Origin: Gaiellasilicea sp963705515
GTDB lineage: Bacteria; Actinomycetota; Thermoleophilia; Gaiellales; Gaiellaceae
Assembly: GCA_963705515.1 (NCBI GenBank)
Contig: CAVPJV010000001.1
Span: 297,508-361,507, forward strand
Direction of reading: 5' to 3'
DNA: 64,000 nucleotides
Shown: positions 51,167 through 61,300 of the stretch, piece by piece
Numbering within the stretch: the stretch's first letter is position 1
Layout of the letters: every line of letters starts with the position of its first letter
Position numbers and translations under genes: made by a program
The notes under the pieces: model-generated
The model's database searches: none
The model's input: the letters and a program-made list of their open reading frames with translations, nothing else
Told to the model about the DNA's origin: nothing

Positions 51167-51940
51167 ATGGCAGGCACGACCTTCAACCTGGACGCCGCTG
51201 GTATTGCGGACGCGACAGGTTGTCCACTTCCGAACGTCGCGCGATTCTGGCCGGCGATCCAGACCGCTTGCCTCGCGAGTGGGTTGACCGACCGGGCGAG
51301 CATTATCTCTGTGCTCGCCACCGTCGCGACCGAGGTGGGCTCGTTCGAGCCAATCCACGAGTTCGGCACGCCCGACCGCTTCACGAAGCTCTACGAAGGG
51401 CGTGACGACCTCGGCAATACCGAGCCCGGCGACGGCATCCGCTTTCACGGACGCGGCTTCATCCAACTCACGGGCCGAGCGAACTACCGGAGCTACGGCG
51501 AGAAGCTGGGCGTCGCACTCGAGGATGACCCCGATCTTGCTCTGAACGCCGATGTTGCTGCGCGCGTCCTCACCCGCTACTTCAAGGACCGGAAGATCGC
51601 AGGCGACGCGCGGAAGGGAGACTGGCAGCAGGTCCGAAGGAAGGTCAACGGGGGGCTGAACGGCTTCGACCGCTTCAGCTCGCTGGTGACCCGGCTCGAG
51701 CAGGCTTCGAACGCACGCGACTCGGCACTGTTGCCGGGGGCGATCGGCCCGGATGTGATCGAGCTCAAGCGGCTGTTGGTCGCGTGGGGGAAGAGTCATC
51801 CGCTCCCGCGGCCGTTGAAGCTGACGCCGCTCTTCGGCGAGGCGACGACCGAAGCGGTCAAGGCTTTCCAGCGTGCGAACGGCATTCAACCGACGGGTCG
51901 TGTTGGCAAGAAGACCTGGGCAGCTCTCGAGAACGCGTGA
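51167..51940 (+). CDS. GH19-like cell-wall hydrolase with peptidoglycan-binding domain
   Basis: ATG 51167 follows GGGAGAGG, giving 257 residues with no signal peptide. Residues 1-175 are a glycoside hydrolase 19 domain of the endolysin/chitinase kind: SVLATVATEVGSFEPIHEFG with the catalytic Glu, then FHGRGFIQLTGRANYRSYGE and a later VNGGLNGF. Residues about 185-257 are a peptidoglycan-binding (PGBD_1) domain (LTPLFGEATTEAVKAFQRAN followed by GIQPTGRVGKKTWAAL). Without a Sec signal it may need another route out or act after lysis, as phage endolysins do. Convergent with the CHAP gene. Confidence 0.85.
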   Translation: MAGTTFNLDAAGIADATGCPLPNVARFWPAIQTACLASGLTDRASIISVLATVATEVGSFEPIHEFGTPDRFTKLYEGRDDLGNTEPGDGIRFHGRGFIQLTGRANYRSYGEKLGVALEDDPDLALNADVAARVLTRYFKDRKIAGDARKGDWQQVRRKVNGGLNGFDRFSSLVTRLEQASNARDSALLPGAIGPDVIELKRLLVAWGKSHPLPRPLKLTPLFGEATTEAVKAFQRANGIQPTGRVGKKTWAALENA

Positions 51941-52045
51941 AGGCGATCCACTGGTCCAGCAGCTGACGTGAGGCAGCGGGAACGCAGCACGATTCGGCCC
52001 GTACGCCCCGTCCGCGACGTGGGGGACGGGGCCCCGCGGGCTGCG

Positions 52046-52939
52046 CTAGGCCTTGAAGGCCTTGAAGAGCTGCTCCGTATCATTGCCCCACTCACCGTCG
52101 GCGCCCGCGCCGATCTTCTTCTGAAGCCACTTGACGCCGGCCACGGTGTTCGGGCCCCATTCGCCGTCGACGTCGAGCTTCGGCGTGAAGCCGAGTGAGT
52201 TTACGGCCTCCTGCTGCGCGCGAATCGCGCGCACTGTCGTCATCGGTTTCACCAACGCGGGTGGCGCCGCCGCCGGTGCGGCCGCCTCGGCGCCGCCGGC
52301 GGCGGCCCCTCCGCCGGAGCTGTACGCAGGCCGGCCGTAGCCGAAGATCCGCGACGTCCGCTGGACGGTCTTCTCGTAGACGCCGTCGCCGTTGAAGAAC
52401 CGTTGGCCGCCGACCGACCCGGACGTGTTACCGCCGATCGTCTTGATCGTGCCCGCCGCCACGCTGACCACGAGCTCGACGTGTGTGCCACCGCCTTGGC
52501 CGAAGTAGACGATGTCGCCAACCCGCGGCTCCGACACGAAGCGGTTCTGCTGCTTGAACCAGCCGACGCCGGCGAGGCAACCGGCCGTCTTGGGCCCCAC
52601 ACCCGCGTTGTCGGAATGCGCAAGACAGTAGGAGATGAAGGCGTGGCACCACGGGTAGCCGAAGCCGCCATGCGGGTAGCCCTGGATGGCGCCAAGCCAG
52701 CGGTTGAACTTCGTGTCGTTCGTGCCCGTTTCCCGGTAGCCGAGATGCTTCCGTGCCTCGGCGATCATCGTCTGGGGCGTGCCGAAGCCGCCGCGAGTGC
52801 CGTCGTCGGGCTCGCCGCCCTGAATGCCCTCGCGCTCGATGCGCTCGTCGAGCTCCTCCATCCGCGCGCGGTCCTCCTCGTTGTCCTCCAGGACGACCCC
52901 GTCCCCCTCCTGCGTTGCCGGGTCGAGTGTCTCGGACAT
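52046..52939 (-). CDS. CHAP-type amidase/peptidase with peptidoglycan-binding domain
   Basis: The 297-residue protein begins with an acidic unstructured segment (1-50), then a CHAP/NlpC-P60-like domain with catalytic C98 (YPWCHAFISYCLAHSD), H153 (GGGTHVELVVS) and a polar residue in IGGNTSG, ending with GVYEKTVQRTSRIFGYGRPA. After a Gly/Ala/Pro linker, residues about 225-297 are a peptidoglycan-binding domain (LGFTPKLDVDGEWGPNTVAG). No signal peptide. It would cut peptidoglycan cross-bridges or stems. It is divergent from the lipase-caspase operon across 182 bp. Confidence 0.85.
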   Translation of the reverse strand: MSETLDPATQEGDGVVLEDNEEDRARMEELDERIEREGIQGGEPDDGTRGGFGTPQTMIAEARKHLGYRETGTNDTKFNRWLGAIQGYPHGGFGYPWCHAFISYCLAHSDNAGVGPKTAGCLAGVGWFKQQNRFVSEPRVGDIVYFGQGGGTHVELVVSVAAGTIKTIGGNTSGSVGGQRFFNGDGVYEKTVQRTSRIFGYGRPAYSSGGGAAAGGAEAAAPAAAPPALVKPMTTVRAIRAQQEAVNSLGFTPKLDVDGEWGPNTVAGVKWLQKKIGAGADGEWGNDTEQLFKAFKA

Positions 52940-53121
52940 CAGTGACCTCCTTGCGACGAGGCGCGCAACGTGCCGCAGTGCGCTCCTCGTGAACGTAGCT
53001 CCACCCCCGGGCGGCAGTCAAGACCCCTTGATCCGGCCGCGCCGGCGGTGGAGAATCGGCACTCGCCGAGACACAGGCCGTCGAAGTGCGTGCTGCGCGC
53101 ACGCCCAGGAAGGGAGCCGCC

Positions 53122-54501
53122 GTGCCCTCCAGCTACCTCATGCGCGACGTGATCGTCTGCATCCCCGGCATCACAGGCAGCGTGCTCCGCAAGGACGGCA
53201 AGGACATCTGGAACGTCTCCGGCGGCGCGATCCTCAACGCGCTGCGCACGCTCGGGGGCAGCGCCAAGGAGCTGAAGCTCGAGGAGGACCCGGTTGACGC
53301 CGACGACGTGGACGGGATCACCGCCACCTCCGTGATCCGGGACGTCCACCTCATCCCTGGCCTCTGGAAGATCGATGGGTACACGAAGCTCGTCCGCCAC
53401 ATCGAGGAGCGCTTCGACGTGAAGCACGGGGAGAATCTGTTCGAGTTCCCCTACGACTGGCGGCGCGACAACCGCGTCGCCTCGCGCCAGCTGGCCACGA
53501 AGACCAAGCGCTGGCTCGACGCGTGGCGTGCGAAGTCCGGGAACAACGACGCGAAGCTCGTCCTCATCGGCCACTCGATGGGCGGACTCGTCGCGCGTCA
53601 CTTCATCGAGTGCGGCGAGGGCTGGCGCGACACGCGCACCCTCGTCACGATCGGCACGCCGTACGCGGGCTCGCTCTATTCGCTCGGCACGCTCGTCAAC
53701 GGCAAGAAGGTGAAGTTCTTCGACCTGACGGAGATCGCGCGCTCGTTGACCGCCGTCTATCAGCTGCTGCCGATCTACCCCTGCTACGACGGCGGCGACG
53801 GCAAGCTCGCGCGCGTCGCGGAGGCGCGGATCCCGAACCTCGATCCGGCCAAGACGAAGGCCGCGCTCGCATTCCACCACGAGATTCGCGACGCCGTCGC
53901 GGAGAACATGAAGCTCCCCGAGTACGCTGATGCGCGCTACGACATCCGCCCGATCGTCGGCATCGAGCAGCCGACCGCGCAGTCGGCGCAGCGTGACGGG
54001 AACAACGTCAAGTTGCTGCGTCGCATCGGGAAGGACGACCTGGCGGGCGACGGCACCGTACCGCGTCCGTCCGCGACGCCGAGCGAGTTCGACCGGCTCC
54101 AGAACGCGATCTACGCGTCGGAGCGCCACGCCTCACTGCAGAACGACGGCGACGTGCTCTTCCAGCTGAACGGGATCCTGACCCAGCCGTCCTTCAACCC
54201 GGGCGATTACCGCGACGCGACGGGCAAGATCGGGCAGTCGCTCGACGTCGAGGATTGGCTCACGCCTGACCAGCCGCTCGAGGTACGCGCGCGTCCGCAC
54301 GCCGATACAAGTGGGCTGCTCGTCGCGGTCGCTGAGGACGCCGAGACGGGTGAGGAGAAGGCGCGCCAGCAGCTCAAGCCCGCCGACGAGGGTTGGTACG
54401 CGGCGACGCTCGGCCCGCTGCCGGAGGGCCTGTACCGGGTGACCTCGCTCGGAGGGAGCGTGGATCCGGTCACTGACCTCGTCACGATCGTCGGCGAGTA
54501 G
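53122..54501 (+). CDS. LCAT-like lipase/acyltransferase with C-terminal Ig-like domain
   Basis: GTG 53122 follows AGGAAGGGAG; an in-frame ATG at 53086 is less likely. The 459-residue protein has the LCAT/PDAT-type alpha/beta hydrolase: VIVCIPGITGSVLRKDG (oxyanion region), YDWRRDNRVASRQLATKTKR, nucleophile GHSMGG (S152), acid GDGTVP (D310) and base SERHASL (H336). Residues about 390-459 form a small beta domain (LEVRARPHADTSGLLVAVAE). No signal peptide, so it should act on the cell's own phospholipids or on a cytoplasmic ester. It is the first gene of the run lipase-caspase-SIR2-STAND, 3 nt before the caspase gene. Confidence 0.85.
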   Translation: MPSSYLMRDVIVCIPGITGSVLRKDGKDIWNVSGGAILNALRTLGGSAKELKLEEDPVDADDVDGITATSVIRDVHLIPGLWKIDGYTKLVRHIEERFDVKHGENLFEFPYDWRRDNRVASRQLATKTKRWLDAWRAKSGNNDAKLVLIGHSMGGLVARHFIECGEGWRDTRTLVTIGTPYAGSLYSLGTLVNGKKVKFFDLTEIARSLTAVYQLLPIYPCYDGGDGKLARVAEARIPNLDPAKTKAALAFHHEIRDAVAENMKLPEYADARYDIRPIVGIEQPTAQSAQRDGNNVKLLRRIGKDDLAGDGTVPRPSATPSEFDRLQNAIYASERHASLQNDGDVLFQLNGILTQPSFNPGDYRDATGKIGQSLDVEDWLTPDQPLEVRARPHADTSGLLVAVAEDAETGEEKARQQLKPADEGWYAATLGPLPEGLYRVTSLGGSVDPVTDLVTIVGE

Positions 54502-54504
54502 CGC

Positions 54505-57012
54505 GTGGCGAACTGGGCAGTCGTCATCGGCATCGACCAATATTGGTCGGAAGGCGCCCACCTGCGCGGAGCCGTCCGCGACGCGCTCTCGGTGCGGGAG
54601 TGGCTCCTCGACCCGACCGGCGGCAACGTGCCTCCGGAGAACATCCAGCTCGTGCTCGCGCGCGCCGAGCACAGCCCGGAGGTCGACTCGTCGCTCGCGC
54701 CGACGCTTGCGACGAAGGCGAACATCACCGTCGCGATCAACAACCTGATCGATCTGAGTGGCGGGACGGGCGAGCGGCTCTACTTCTTCTTCGCCGGCCA
54801 CGGGCTGACGACGCGCGTCTCGAACCGGGACGAGAGCGCGCTGCTCGCGACGGACTTCACGAGCGTGAACACCGACCACTCGATCGCGCTCCGCTCGCTC
54901 TGGGAGTTCTTCGAGACGACGCAGTTCCAGGACCAGTTCCTGTTCGTGGACGCCTGCCGGAACGTGCCGCCGTGGGGCGAAGGCGCCGAGTTTACGCTCG
55001 GCTCGTGGACGCTCCCGCGCTCGCGCGACCCGGGCGTCCCGCCCGTGCAGCAGTTCATCCTCTACGCCACCTCGCCGAAGCTGAAGGCCGTCGAGGTGCG
55101 CGAGACGGCGGGCGAGGAGCACGGCGCGTTCACCGCGGCGCTGCTCGCCGGGCTGCGCGGCGCGGGTGCGGCGAAGGCCTGGTCGTGGGAGCGGAACTGC
55201 TACGAGGTGCGCTGGGAGCGGCTCGCCGACTACGTCAAGACGCGGATCCAGGACGAGGCGCGCAAGGTCGCCGACACGCCGGGCGGCGCGCTGCTCCAGA
55301 TCCCGCAGGACACTGGCAGCCGCGGCGTGGCCGGGCGGCCCCGCGACGTCGTCGTGACCAGCTTCGCCGCCGACGTGTTCCCGAAGGAACGCCTCGAGGT
55401 GCTGCTCGATCCGGACACGGCCTACGCCACCGCGGATGTCCGCGTGCTCGACGCGCTCGGCGACGTCGTGGCCGGCCAGGTCGGCGGGACGGGCAGCTCC
55501 GTCGTCTTCTACCTGCCGCCGAAGACGTACGCGCTGCGCGCCGCAGAGCCGAAGCTCGGGCAGGGCCGGGTGGCGTCCCCCGTCGAGCTGTACGCGCCGC
55601 TGGCGGAGCTGCCTACGATCTCGCTGCAGCCGATCGAGGAGCCGGCGGCCGCAGCGCCCGCCGAGGCCGCTCCAGCTCCCCCGGCCGAGCCCGCCCCCGC
55701 CGAGCCGCCCGCGCCGGCCGAGGCGCCGGCGTCGACGCGCGGAGCCGAGTCGGTAGTCGCCCCCGGCCGGATCCCGCTCGAGGCGTCCGACCCGCTCAGC
55801 CTCGTCGAGGTGGCGGACGAGACCGGCCACGTGTTCGAGGTCGTGCGTGCAGGCGCCGGGCTCGAGCTGCCACCCGGCTTCTACCGCATCCGTCACGTCG
55901 GGCCGGAGCGGACGATCGATTACGAGCCCGTCGCGCTCGCGTCGGCAGAGACCGAAGTGCCGCTCCGGCTGGCGGGCACGGAGCCCTCACCCGCAACTGT
56001 CGTGCTCGCGAAGGCGATGGGCGGACGCGTCGGGAAGGCGCACACGGTCGAGCTGAAGGGGCGCGAGCCCGCCGCCTGGGCGCAGACGTCGACACTCGTG
56101 GCCATGGCCCTCGGCGCGGCGCTGCAGGGCGAGAAGGGGCGCGCCGTGCTCGACCTCCGCGCGCGGCGGGCCTTCAGTCGGCGCAGGACGCGCAGTGGGC
56201 TCGCCGTCTACGTCGTCTCGGAGGAGGGCGAGCTCGACCCGGGCGCGATCGAGCTCCGTGTCTGGCCCGCGGGCGAGGTGGTGCCGCGCAAGACCGAGAG
56301 CCTGCGCCGCGCCGACCCGCGGCTCGGTGAGCTGGTCCTGCCCTGCGAGCCTGGTAGCTACTGGGTCTCCATGCTGCGCAAGGGCGAAGGGCGGCCGATG
56401 GTCTTCGCCCGGCACGTGCTGCGCGACCGCCTCGCGACCCTCGTCGTGCAGCTCACGAAGGGGATCCGGCTCTTCCAGTACTTGCCGCTGCTCGGCGACG
56501 GAGACTCGACGACGCCCGAGACCCTGCGCCGCGTCGAGTACCTCGAGCGCATGCTCCTCGCCGGGCGGCTCGACGGCGCCTACGAACTCGTCCGCGAGCT
56601 CGAGCCGGTCGTCGAGGACGATCCGTTCGTCGGCTGCCTCTGCGGCTATGTCCTGCTCCGGCTCGGGCGGCTGGACGAGCTCGCGAAGATCGCGGAGACC
56701 GTCATCCGGACGGCGCCGCAGCTCTCCGACGGCTTCATCCTGCAGGGCGAGTGCGCCGCTGCGGCCGGGGCGAGCGCGGCGAAGCAGTCGTTCGCCGAGG
56801 CGGTGGCCGCCGGCGTCCCGCTCTTTGCCGAGGGGCTGACGCGGTTGCTCGAAGGCGCCCGCGTGCACGACATCCGGCACCCGCGCACAGCGATCGTCCG
56901 CTACCTCTTCCAGAACCACATGCGCGGCTCGATGTGGGCCGTCTGCACACCGCCGAAGCTCGAGCCCGGCCGGCTGCTCGTCACGGCCGCCAGTCTGGGC
57001 TACGAGGCGTGA
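54505..57012 (+). CDS. Caspase-like (peptidase C14) protein with C-terminal TPR region
   Basis: GTG 54505 gives 835 residues. Residues 1-250 are a caspase/metacaspase-type p20 domain: WAVVIGIDQYWSEGAHLRGA, catalytic H99 in FFFAGHGL, and catalytic C151 in FVDACRN. Residues about 290-370 are a beta domain, then an Ala/Pro/Glu linker (about 375-415), further beta-sandwich-like regions (about 425-670), and helical TPR-like repeats at the end (LERMLLAGRLDGAYELVREL, GYVLLRLGRLDELAKIAETV). Family members cleave proteins after basic or acidic residues and are effectors in several prokaryotic death systems. Substrates here are unknown. Confidence 0.88.
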   Translation: MANWAVVIGIDQYWSEGAHLRGAVRDALSVREWLLDPTGGNVPPENIQLVLARAEHSPEVDSSLAPTLATKANITVAINNLIDLSGGTGERLYFFFAGHGLTTRVSNRDESALLATDFTSVNTDHSIALRSLWEFFETTQFQDQFLFVDACRNVPPWGEGAEFTLGSWTLPRSRDPGVPPVQQFILYATSPKLKAVEVRETAGEEHGAFTAALLAGLRGAGAAKAWSWERNCYEVRWERLADYVKTRIQDEARKVADTPGGALLQIPQDTGSRGVAGRPRDVVVTSFAADVFPKERLEVLLDPDTAYATADVRVLDALGDVVAGQVGGTGSSVVFYLPPKTYALRAAEPKLGQGRVASPVELYAPLAELPTISLQPIEEPAAAAPAEAAPAPPAEPAPAEPPAPAEAPASTRGAESVVAPGRIPLEASDPLSLVEVADETGHVFEVVRAGAGLELPPGFYRIRHVGPERTIDYEPVALASAETEVPLRLAGTEPSPATVVLAKAMGGRVGKAHTVELKGREPAAWAQTSTLVAMALGAALQGEKGRAVLDLRARRAFSRRRTRSGLAVYVVSEEGELDPGAIELRVWPAGEVVPRKTESLRRADPRLGELVLPCEPGSYWVSMLRKGEGRPMVFARHVLRDRLATLVVQLTKGIRLFQYLPLLGDGDSTTPETLRRVEYLERMLLAGRLDGAYELVRELEPVVEDDPFVGCLCGYVLLRLGRLDELAKIAETVIRTAPQLSDGFILQGECAAAAGASAAKQSFAEAVAAGVPLFAEGLTRLLEGARVHDIRHPRTAIVRYLFQNHMRGSMWAVCTPPKLEPGRLLVTAASLGYEA

Positions 57013-57073
57013 CGCGCCGAGGTCTGGCCGGGACGATCCCGCACTAGGCTATGCAGCTACCGGCCGGTCGCGC

Positions 57074-57240
57074 TTGTCGGAGAAGCACCAGGCCCTGCGA
57101 CACACTAGGTTCCGACTGTTCGTCAGCTCGACGTTCCGAGACTTCGCCGCTGAGCGTTCCCAAGCCGCCGAGCCGGCTCGGCCCGACGCCGTTGCGCGAG
57201 TACCCGGGCGGCTCGCCGGCGCCCCCCGTCGCAACATGAC
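57074..57240 (+). pseudogene. 5' relic of a DUF4062 gene
   Basis: A TTG at 57074 opens a frame reading TRFRLFVSSTFRDFAAER at about residues 11-28. LFVSSTFRDFxAER is the hallmark start of DUF4062, a TIR-like domain found at the N-terminus of STAND/NACHT proteins. Immediately after this the sequence loses similarity and the frame becomes low-quality; a neighbouring frame shows LREY, suggesting indels and deletion. The 356-bp gap between caspase and SIR2 genes thus holds the stump of another sensor/effector gene. Confidence 0.5.
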
Positions 57241-57368
57241 GAGAGACGATCACGGTGCCCGGGGTGCACATGCTCCGGATGCGCCATGCAGCGCGGCGGG
57301 CCTTGTATCTCCACCGCTCGGGCGCTGTAATCGGTGGTGCCGCATCCCCTACGCCGCAGAAGGGTGTT

Positions 57369-58304
57369 GTGTCCACCACGTTCGACGCGCATTACGCGCG
57401 GGTCTCCGCCGCGTTTGCGGACGGCCAGGTCGTCCCCCTCCTCGGAGCGGGCGTCAATCTCTGTGACCGCCCGGCCGACGGGGAGTGGCAGGCGGAGAAG
57501 CTCCTCCCCAGCGGCCGCGAGCTGGCCCAGCACCTCGCGAAGGTCTTCTGGTATCCCGACGGCGAGGCACTCGACCTGCTGCGCGTCTCGCAGTGGGCGG
57601 TCGCGAAGGAGGGGCCGGGGCCGCTGTACGACGAGCTACGCAAGCTCTTCGCCGGCGACTACCCGCCCACGCGCGTCCACCGCTTCCTCGCCGCGCTGCC
57701 GGGCGTCCTGCGCGCGCGCGGCACGCCGCAGCACCAGGCCATCGTCACGACGAACTATGACGATGCGCTCGAGCGCGCCTTCGACGAGGCGGGCGAGTTG
57801 TACGACGTGGTCTGGTACATCGCGGACGGAGAGCACCGCGGCACGTTCTGGCATCGGCCGCCGGACGGCGAGCCGCGGTTGATCGAGCGGCCCAAGCTCT
57901 ATGACGGGCTCGCGCTCGAAGAGCGGACGGCGATCGTCAAGATCCACGGCGCCGTCGATCGCGCGTATCCCGAGCGAGACAGTTACGTCATCACCGAGGA
58001 CCACTACATCGACTACCTGACCAAGACGGAGGTGGCGCAGCTGCTGCCGGCCGAGCTCCTCGTCCGGCTGACGCGCAGCCGCTTCCTCTTCCTCGGCTAC
58101 AGCATGCAGGACTGGAACCTGCGCGTGATCCTGCACCGCATCTGGGGCCAGCAGCCGCTCGCGTACAAGTCGTGGGCGATTCAGAAGGACCCGAGCGAGA
58201 TGGAGCAGGAGCTCTGGCGCGTCCGCGGCGTCGACGTGCTCGACATCCCGCTCGAGGAGTATGTGACCGAGCTCGAGTCGCACCTGCAGCCGGCCGCGGT
58301 CTGA
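57369..58304 (+). CDS. SIR2-like (SIR2_2) protein, putative NADase effector
   Basis: GTG 57369 after AGAAGGG gives 311 residues; an open frame extends upstream to 57255 without conservation. Motifs of the SIR2 fold are VVPLLGAGVN (NAD-binding GAG, 26-30), VTTNYDDALERAF (N129, D131) and KIHGAVD (H193, the catalytic-type histidine), with FLGYSMQDWNLRVILHRI near the C-terminus, characteristic of SIR2-like domains in STAND-linked systems. In antiphage systems these domains deplete NAD. The next gene starts 1 nt after its stop. Confidence 0.88.
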   Translation: MSTTFDAHYARVSAAFADGQVVPLLGAGVNLCDRPADGEWQAEKLLPSGRELAQHLAKVFWYPDGEALDLLRVSQWAVAKEGPGPLYDELRKLFAGDYPPTRVHRFLAALPGVLRARGTPQHQAIVTTNYDDALERAFDEAGELYDVVWYIADGEHRGTFWHRPPDGEPRLIERPKLYDGLALEERTAIVKIHGAVDRAYPERDSYVITEDHYIDYLTKTEVAQLLPAELLVRLTRSRFLFLGYSMQDWNLRVILHRIWGQQPLAYKSWAIQKDPSEMEQELWRVRGVDVLDIPLEEYVTELESHLQPAAV

Positions 58305-58305
58305 C

Positions 58306-61300
58306 GTGACCCGCCTGCCGGAGACGCCGTACGTCGGACTGACGCCCTTTGGCGAGCGCGACGCGCCGTTCTACTTCGGGCGCGAGCGCGAGCGGCGCTT
58401 GCTCGGGGCAAGCATCCTCTCGTCCCGGCTGACGCTCCTCTACGGCGCGAGCGGAGTCGGCAAGAGCTCGCTCGTGCGTGCGGGGCTCGTCGCCGACTTC
58501 GCCGCCCGCTCACGCTCGGCGGTCGAGCAGGGCCGGGCGCCCGAGTCCGTGCTCGTCATCTGCTCCGGCTGGCGGGACGACCCGTTGCGGGCGCTCGCCG
58601 ATGCGATCGAGGCGGCCGTGCGCGACCAGCTTGGCGACCTCGCGCCCGCGCCGCCGCCGTTCACGCCGCGCCTGGAGGTGCTGCTCGCTGAATGGCTCCG
58701 CCGCCTCGACGAGAGCGCCGCCGCGCTCGCGCACGACGATGACGAGCCGCCACGCAGCGAGCTGCTGCTCGTCCTCGACCAGTTCGAGGAGTACTTCCTC
58801 TACCACCCCGACGAGGACGGCGAGGGAACCCTCGCTTTCGAGCTCCCTCGCGCGGTCATGCGCGAGGACCTGCGGGTGGCCTTCCTCGTCTCGATCCGCG
58901 AGGACGCCTACACGCAGCTCGACCGCTTCGAGGGACGCATTCGCAACCTCTTCGGCTCGAACTTCCGCCTCGAGCATCTCGACGAGCCGGCCGCCCGCAG
59001 GGCGATCGAAGGGCCGGTCGAGCGCTACAACGAGCTCTCGCCGAACGGCAACGGCGGCTATACGGTCGAGCCCGAGCTCGTGGACGCCGTGCTCGAGCAG
59101 GTGCGGGCGGGGAGCATCGCGCTCGGGCAGACGGGCGCGGGAGCGGTCGAGACGAACGGCCAGGCCGACCTCCGCGTCGCCACGCCGTTCCTGCAGCTCG
59201 TGATGACGCGTCTGTGGGAGGAGGAGCGCGGCGCGGGCTCGACGACGATGCGCGCCGCCACGCTCGAGCGGCTCGGCGGGGCAGAGCGGCTCGTCCGCAG
59301 CCATCTCGACCACGCGCTGGCAGCGTTCGACGAGCGGGCGCGGGAGCTGACGGCCTCGGTCTTCCACCAGCTCGTGACGCCGTCGGGGAGCAAGATCGTG
59401 CACACGGTCCCGGATCTCGCGGAGTACGCGGAGGCGCCGGAGGCCGAGCTCGTTCAAGTGCTGGAGGCGCTCGCGGCCGCGCGGATCCTGCGCCCCGTCG
59501 ATCCGGCGCCGGGTGACACGAGTCCGCGGTTCGAGATCTTCCACGACGTGCTCGCGCCGGCGATCCTCGACTGGCGGGCCGCGCACGTCGAGGCCCGTGC
59601 ACGCGAGCAAGCCGAGGCTGAAGCGGAGGCGCAGACCGCGAAGGCGCGGCGTCGCGCGAGGATCTGGGCCGGCGTCGGCATCGCTTCGCTCGTGCTCACC
59701 GTGGGCGTCGGGATACTCGCGTACGACGCCGTGCAGCAGCGCCATGAGGCCGACCAGGCCCGGGACGCTGCTCAGGGAGCGCGCTCCCTCGCGCGCGCAG
59801 AGGCTCTGCTCCCGGTCGATCCCCACAACGCGATCAAGGCGGCACTCGCCGCACTCGATCCCGAGCCGACCAAGGAGGCGGCGTCGACGCTGCGCGAGTC
59901 ACTGTTGCAGTCACGCCTGCGCTTCGTGCACACAGGCAAGCAGGCACTGTCCAAGGTCGCGGTCAGCCCCGTGGGCGACTGGGTGCTCAGCGCGGGCGCC
60001 GACGGCGCAGCAAGGCTGATCAATCCGAGCTCCGGCGCGGTCGTAGCGCTCGAGGGGCACAAGTCGGACGTTCTCACGGCCGCGTTCGACGCCAAGGGAG
60101 AGCGGGCAGTCACCGCGGATGAAGACGGCGTGGCCTTCGTCTGGGACGTTGCGACGGGCGAGCGCGTCGCCGCCCTCCGCGGCCACTCGGACCAGATCCT
60201 CGCGGCCGCATTCAGCTCGAGGGAGCCGGTGGTGGCGACCGCGAGCTACGACGGCACGGCGCGGATCTGGGATGCGACGACCGGCCGCGTGCGAGCCGTT
60301 CTCGTGGGACACGGTGAGGACTCCGCGCTCACCGCGCTCGCCTTCTCGTCACGCGGCGACTGGCTCGCGACTGCCGACTGGGACGGGGGCATCAGGCTCT
60401 GGCAGCGCCCGCGCGGCGGGTGGCGCAACGACAGGACACCGACGCGCAGTCTCGTAGGTGATGACCCGCACGTCGACTGGATCAACTCGCTCTCCTTCAG
60501 CGACGACGGGCGGCGCCTCGTCAGCGCGAGCGACGATCAGAGCGCAGGCGTCTGGAACGTGCGAACAGGCGAGTTGATCCACGACCTCGTAGACCACGAA
60601 GACTGGGTTCTCGACGCCGCCTTCGGCCGGGACGGAACGATGCTCGCAACCATCTCCGGGAAGACGCTACGACTGTTCGACGAGGGCGGGAACGAGTCGC
60701 ACGAGATCTCCGCGAGCACGGACGTGCTCTACGACGTCGAGTTCCGTCGAGACGGGCGCCTCGTCCTCGCCGCCGGAGCCGACGGTATCGCGCGGGTCTG
60801 GGATGCGGCAACGGGCGGGCTTCTCTTCGAGCTTCGCGGGCACACGGCCGCCGTCAACAGCGCATCGTTCACGAGCGACGGTCGCTCCGTCGTCACGGCG
60901 AGCGCGGACGGCAGCACGCGTGTCTGGGACGTGACGAGCGGGGTCGAGCTTCGAGGCATCCGTGACCGGGCGCACGATGCTGTCTTCGCAGACGGAGACC
61001 ACGTCATGTACAGCGTGTCCGGGAACAGCGTGTCCGGGAACGGCTACCTGGAGAAGTGGGACACGAGGACCGGAAAACGCCTGTGGACACCCAAGCGCGC
61101 TCCGGATGAGGAGGAGACGACGCTGAACGGCGCTGCAGTGACCGCAGGGGGCAAGTTCGTCGTCACCGTCGGCGACGCTGGGGACGTTGTCGTGTGGGAC
61201 GCGCAGAGTGGCGAACCGATCATCACCTCGCTCATCGACGACGAGTCAAAGTTGTCTCAATACACCGACGCCGCAGTCGCCGCACATCCGACCGAGGAGC

